NCBI RefSeq assembly: GCF_050303215.1
Contig: NZ_JBNLBH010000074.1
Span: 40,886 to 104,885, forward strand
Length of the DNA stretch: 64,000 bases
Direction of reading: 5' to 3'
DNA from: Haliangium sp050303215
GTDB taxonomy: Bacteria; Myxococcota_A; Polyangia; Haliangiales; Haliangiaceae
The translations under genes and the position numbers were made by a program. Under the pieces are notes generated by a model that was not told where the DNA came from, searched no databases, and worked only from the letters and a program-made list of their open reading frames with translations. Each line of letters opens with the position of its first letter. The first letter of the stretch is position 1. This document shows positions 60,049-64,000 of the stretch, piece by piece.

Positions 60049-61767
60049 ATGCGCACTCTTCGACTCATCTTCGTCGCCGCGGTCGTGAGCGCCGGGCTGT
60101 CCGCGTGTAAGAAGGACACCAACCCGGCTCGGGCCCAGGTTCCTGCCACTGACGCGCTGTGGGCCCTGGCACCGGCCGACACCGAGATCGGCGTGGTCGC
60201 CGGGCCCGGGACCGGCGCGTTGCTCATCGCTGCGTGGGACGAGTTCGAGCGCAGCGCGGCGGGAGTGCCGGGAGCGCAGGACGCCGTGGCCGAGATCCGG
60301 GCCGAGTTCCCGCCCGAGGTGTTCGACGCCGAGGCCCGGCGCGCGACCGGCCTCGACCTGGCCCGGGGCGCGGCCCTGTTCGTCAACGCGGACGAGTCGC
60401 CGGTGCTGGTCCTGCCGGTGGCCGATCGCGAGGCGTTTCGGACCTGGGTCGGCGCGACCCCGGACGGTGACGGCGAGGGCGACGACGCCGTGGACGTGGT
60501 CGAGGATCTGCGTTGCCGCGTGCGCGGCGAGCACTACGTGTGCGCCGACAGCGACGCCCGCCTGGCCGCGATCGGGTCCGGCTCGCTGGCCGATCTCATC
60601 CGCGCCCGGCCCGCGGCCCTGCGCGGCCACATCGAGGTCCACGTCGCGGCCGCGGCCCTGCGCCGGGTCGAGGACGAGGAGCTGTCCGACCTCGACGAGG
60701 TCGAGCAGTTCTTCGATGACATGGGGTCGCTGGCGCTGGCGGTCCAGCTCGAGCGCGGGGGCGTGACCGTGCGCGGTCACCTGCCGGGGACGCCGCGGCA
60801 CCCGATCGCCAAGGCCTTCGTCGCCGTTCCCGACCGCTTGGCTCGGCGCGTGGCCGAGCTGCCGGCGGCCAGCTTCACCCGCCTGCGGGTGCCGGTGGCG
60901 GCCATGATCCCGGAGCAGGAGACCCGCGAGCTGGCCTCGGCGGCCGAGAGCCTGGGAGTAGACGTCGCGAACGACATCTTGCACAACCTCAGCGGCGAGA
61001 TGGTCGTGTACAGCGCCGGTGGCGACGCCCTGGCGGCCGCGATCGAGGTGGGGGTCGAGGACGCGACCCGGCTGCGCCCGCTCGTGGCCATGGGCTGCTC
61101 CATGGGGGCCATGTTGCTGCCCACTGAGATGAAGGACCAGCGCTGCACCGCCAAGGTCGATCCCGGCCGGCTCCAAGACGACCCCGCGACCCCGGCGCTG
61201 AACCTGGACGGCCCGGCCGAACTGCTGCTCGCGAGTGACGACGGCGCGCTGCGGGCGAGCATCTCGGTGCCCATCAAGCGCCCCGGTGAGGCGGCGCAGA
61301 CGGAGATCGCCAAGGAGCTGGCGACCGGGGCCTGGGCCTTTGCGCTGTACGGCTACGGCAGCGTGCTCGCCGGCCGGCCCCCGGCCGACCTGGCCGCACT
61401 CGGGAGCTTGTCTCGCGACGACGCCGCCGCGCTGTGGTTCGCCGCCCACCTGGTCGAGGTCGGCGCCGGCCTCGGCGTGCGCGACGACGGCATGCACGGC
61501 CTGGTTCGGGTGAGCACCCAGTGGGCCAACCCCGAGCCGGTCGTGCGCGCCTTCGAGGCCAGCCTGGCCCGGCTGCTCCGGGGCGAGGACGGGGCCGGCG
61601 GCGAGCTGGCCGCCCTCGCCGAAGAGCACGACGACACCGCCTTGGGGCGCTCGGCCCGGGCCGGGATCGCCGGCCTCGCAGGCGCCGCGCTGGGAGTCGG
61701 GGTGCCCGCGGCCGTGTTCGTGCCCGCGTTCGTCCACTATGGCGAGCTGAGCGCGTCGCCGCGCTGA
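60049..61767 (+). CDS. Secreted lipoprotein of unknown function
   Basis: 572 residues from ATG 60049, with GGGAGGGA directly upstream. The signal peptide ends in lipobox GLSAC (Cys20). The mature part has only three further visible Cys (LRCRVRG, YVCADSD, MGCSMG) and alternates strands and helices (GLDLARGAALFVNADESPVL, VLPVADREAF), similar in style to DUF3352-type periplasmic proteins. An acidic helix (RVEDEELSDLDEVEQFFDDM) lies near residue 210. Near the end GIAGLAGAALGVGVPAAVFV is hydrophobic enough for a membrane helix. Family not recognised. Confidence 0.7.
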   Translation: MRTLRLIFVAAVVSAGLSACKKDTNPARAQVPATDALWALAPADTEIGVVAGPGTGALLIAAWDEFERSAAGVPGAQDAVAEIRAEFPPEVFDAEARRATGLDLARGAALFVNADESPVLVLPVADREAFRTWVGATPDGDGEGDDAVDVVEDLRCRVRGEHYVCADSDARLAAIGSGSLADLIRARPAALRGHIEVHVAAAALRRVEDEELSDLDEVEQFFDDMGSLALAVQLERGGVTVRGHLPGTPRHPIAKAFVAVPDRLARRVAELPAASFTRLRVPVAAMIPEQETRELASAAESLGVDVANDILHNLSGEMVVYSAGGDALAAAIEVGVEDATRLRPLVAMGCSMGAMLLPTEMKDQRCTAKVDPGRLQDDPATPALNLDGPAELLLASDDGALRASISVPIKRPGEAAQTEIAKELATGAWAFALYGYGSVLAGRPPADLAALGSLSRDDAAALWFAAHLVEVGAGLGVRDDGMHGLVRVSTQWANPEPVVRAFEASLARLLRGEDGAGGELAALAEEHDDTALGRSARAGIAGLAGAALGVGVPAAVFVPAFVHYGELSASPR

Positions 61768-61815
61768 GCCGGGCCGGTCCCAACATCGACGCGGGCGAGC
61801 GTGTATAGTCGAGGC

Positions 61816-63399
<1,584 letters not shown>

Positions 63400-63432
63400 C
63401 CGCCCGCCCGGGGCACCGGTAGGATTCGGGCG

Positions 63433-63699
63433 ATGGCGACCCTCATCGACAATGCCAAGCGCGCGCGGCAACTGGCCCGGGCCATTGCCTCGGATCTCAC
63501 CCTGTACCACGAGGCCAAGATCCTGGAAGGCATCGCCAACGACACCTTGTTCGACGTAATGTCCGAGGAGATCGAGGAGGGCCGCGAGCTGTTCAAGAGC
63601 CGGGTCAAGCCCGAGATCTACGAGCTCAACATCTACGATCGAGCCATCGTGGATGTGCTCGTGAAGAGCAAGGGCCACGTCAAATCGAAGATCTGGTGA
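63433..63699 (+). CDS. Small conserved helical protein
   Basis: 88 residues, mainly helical: AKRARQLARAIASDLTLYHE, then VMSEEIEEGRELFKSRVKPE. No signal, membrane segment or metal motif. Small proteins of this type, with helices rich in Arg/Glu, occur beside rluD and FlhG-like genes in Myxococcota; the function is unknown. Its stop overlaps the rluD GTG (GTGA), so the two are translationally coupled. Confidence 0.75.
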   Translation: MATLIDNAKRARQLARAIASDLTLYHEAKILEGIANDTLFDVMSEEIEEGRELFKSRVKPEIYELNIYDRAIVDVLVKSKGHVKSKIW

Positions 63700-64000
63700 G
63701 CTTCAGCTTCGAGCCGGGGGAGGGCGACGCCCCCCGCATGCGGCTCGACCAGTACCTCATCGGCGAGGGACTGGAGCTGTCGCGCTCGCAGCTCGAGCGC
63801 GTGATCAAAGCCGGTGACGTCACCGTCAACGGCACCACGGTCAAACCCGGCCACAAGCTCAAGCGCGGTGACCGCATCGAGGTGGTTCTGCGGCCTCCGG
63901 CCGAGGCCCGCGCGGTGGCGCAGGATATCGCCATCGACATCCTGTACCAGGACGACCACTTGTTGGTGGTGGACAAGCCCGCCGGGCTGGTGGTGCATCC
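63696..64000 (+). CDS. rluD: Partial RluD-type 23S rRNA pseudouridine synthase
   Basis: Begins at GTG 63696 and is cut by the window end, leaving 101 residues. The S4 RNA-binding domain is MRLDQYLIGEGLELSRSQLE and IKAGDVTVNGTTVKPGHKLK. The synthase domain starts with ILYQDDHLLVVDKPAGLVVH, the entry motif of the RluA/RluD family; the catalytic Asp (in the HRLD motif) lies beyond the edge. It should modify uridines in helix 69 of 23S rRNA. RluC or RluA-type paralogues cannot be excluded from this part. Confidence 0.88.
   Translation, partial: MSFSFEPGEGDAPRMRLDQYLIGEGLELSRSQLERVIKAGDVTVNGTTVKPGHKLKRGDRIEVVLRPPAEARAVAQDIAIDILYQDDHLLVVDKPAGLVVH

Overview
The window is about 70% GC and has long reading frames, many GTG starts and ATGA/GTGA stop-start overlaps. 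The gene content points to a member of the Myxococcota (a myxobacterium-like deltaproteobacterium). Signs are a complete lower mevalonate pathway instead of MEP genes, a Ser/Thr kinase with a PEGA domain, DUF4215-type cysteine-rich lipoproteins, TPR/CHAT proteins and a large number of secreted lipoproteins with Asp/Ala-rich linkers. The family or genus cannot be fixed from the sequence alone.

Layout: 1-4.2 kb carries a partial CBM9-like lipoprotein, a cNMP-binding/TGS-like/uridine-kinase fusion and a 2OG-Fe(II) oxygenase-like protein. 4.3-8.5 kb is a coupled pair read leftward: an NRPS-like adenylation-carrier-reductase protein followed by a NadR-type NMN adenylyltransferase/nicotinamide riboside kinase. 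8.6-12.2 kb has two lipoproteins, an SDR and a marR-membrane protein operon with a recognisable promoter. 12.3-15.9 kb looks accessory: a 43-bp minisatellite, an AAA ATPase fused by an apparent deletion to the tail of a nuclease-like partner, a small coiled-coil protein and a Uma2-like protein. 16-22.6 kb is an ECF sigma factor overlapping a membrane TPR-CHAT (caspase-like) protein, followed by a subtilisin-like lipoprotein.

23-31 kb contains a lipoprotein, then an operon hpt-GAF/GGDEF-large disordered membrane protein divergent from an IMP/GMP-type 5'-nucleotidase, then an M23 peptidase with N-terminal CxxC pairs. 31.6-35.6 kb is a kinase-TPR-lipoprotein cluster. 35.7-36.5 kb is a four-CBS protein. 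36.6-44.3 kb is a leftward isoprenoid operon (fni, mvk, mvaD, mvaK2, class II HMG-CoA reductase, hpnC, hpnD and a small unknown gene) that would take mevalonate through IPP to a squalene precursor. HMG-CoA synthase and HpnE are not in the window.

44.4-48.7 kb carries rpe, a methyltransferase, a PLD-family protein and a TetR regulator. 48.7-52.8 kb is a second accessory patch: an IS21 istB remnant, a lectin-like cysteine-repeat lipoprotein in visibly lower-GC DNA, a frameshifted Uma2 paralogue and a lone GT1 glycosyltransferase. 53.1-59.4 kb is a coherent operon with a double-ATPase 2-hydroxyacyl-CoA dehydratase activator, a dehydratase-like partner and a glutaredoxin-domain protein, preceded by a perfect 16-bp palindrome. 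59.5-64 kb has a DUF5684 membrane protein, a lipoprotein, a MinD-like/J-like/HTH fusion, a small conserved protein and the start of rluD, cut by the window end. No tRNA, rRNA or CRISPR array was recognised.
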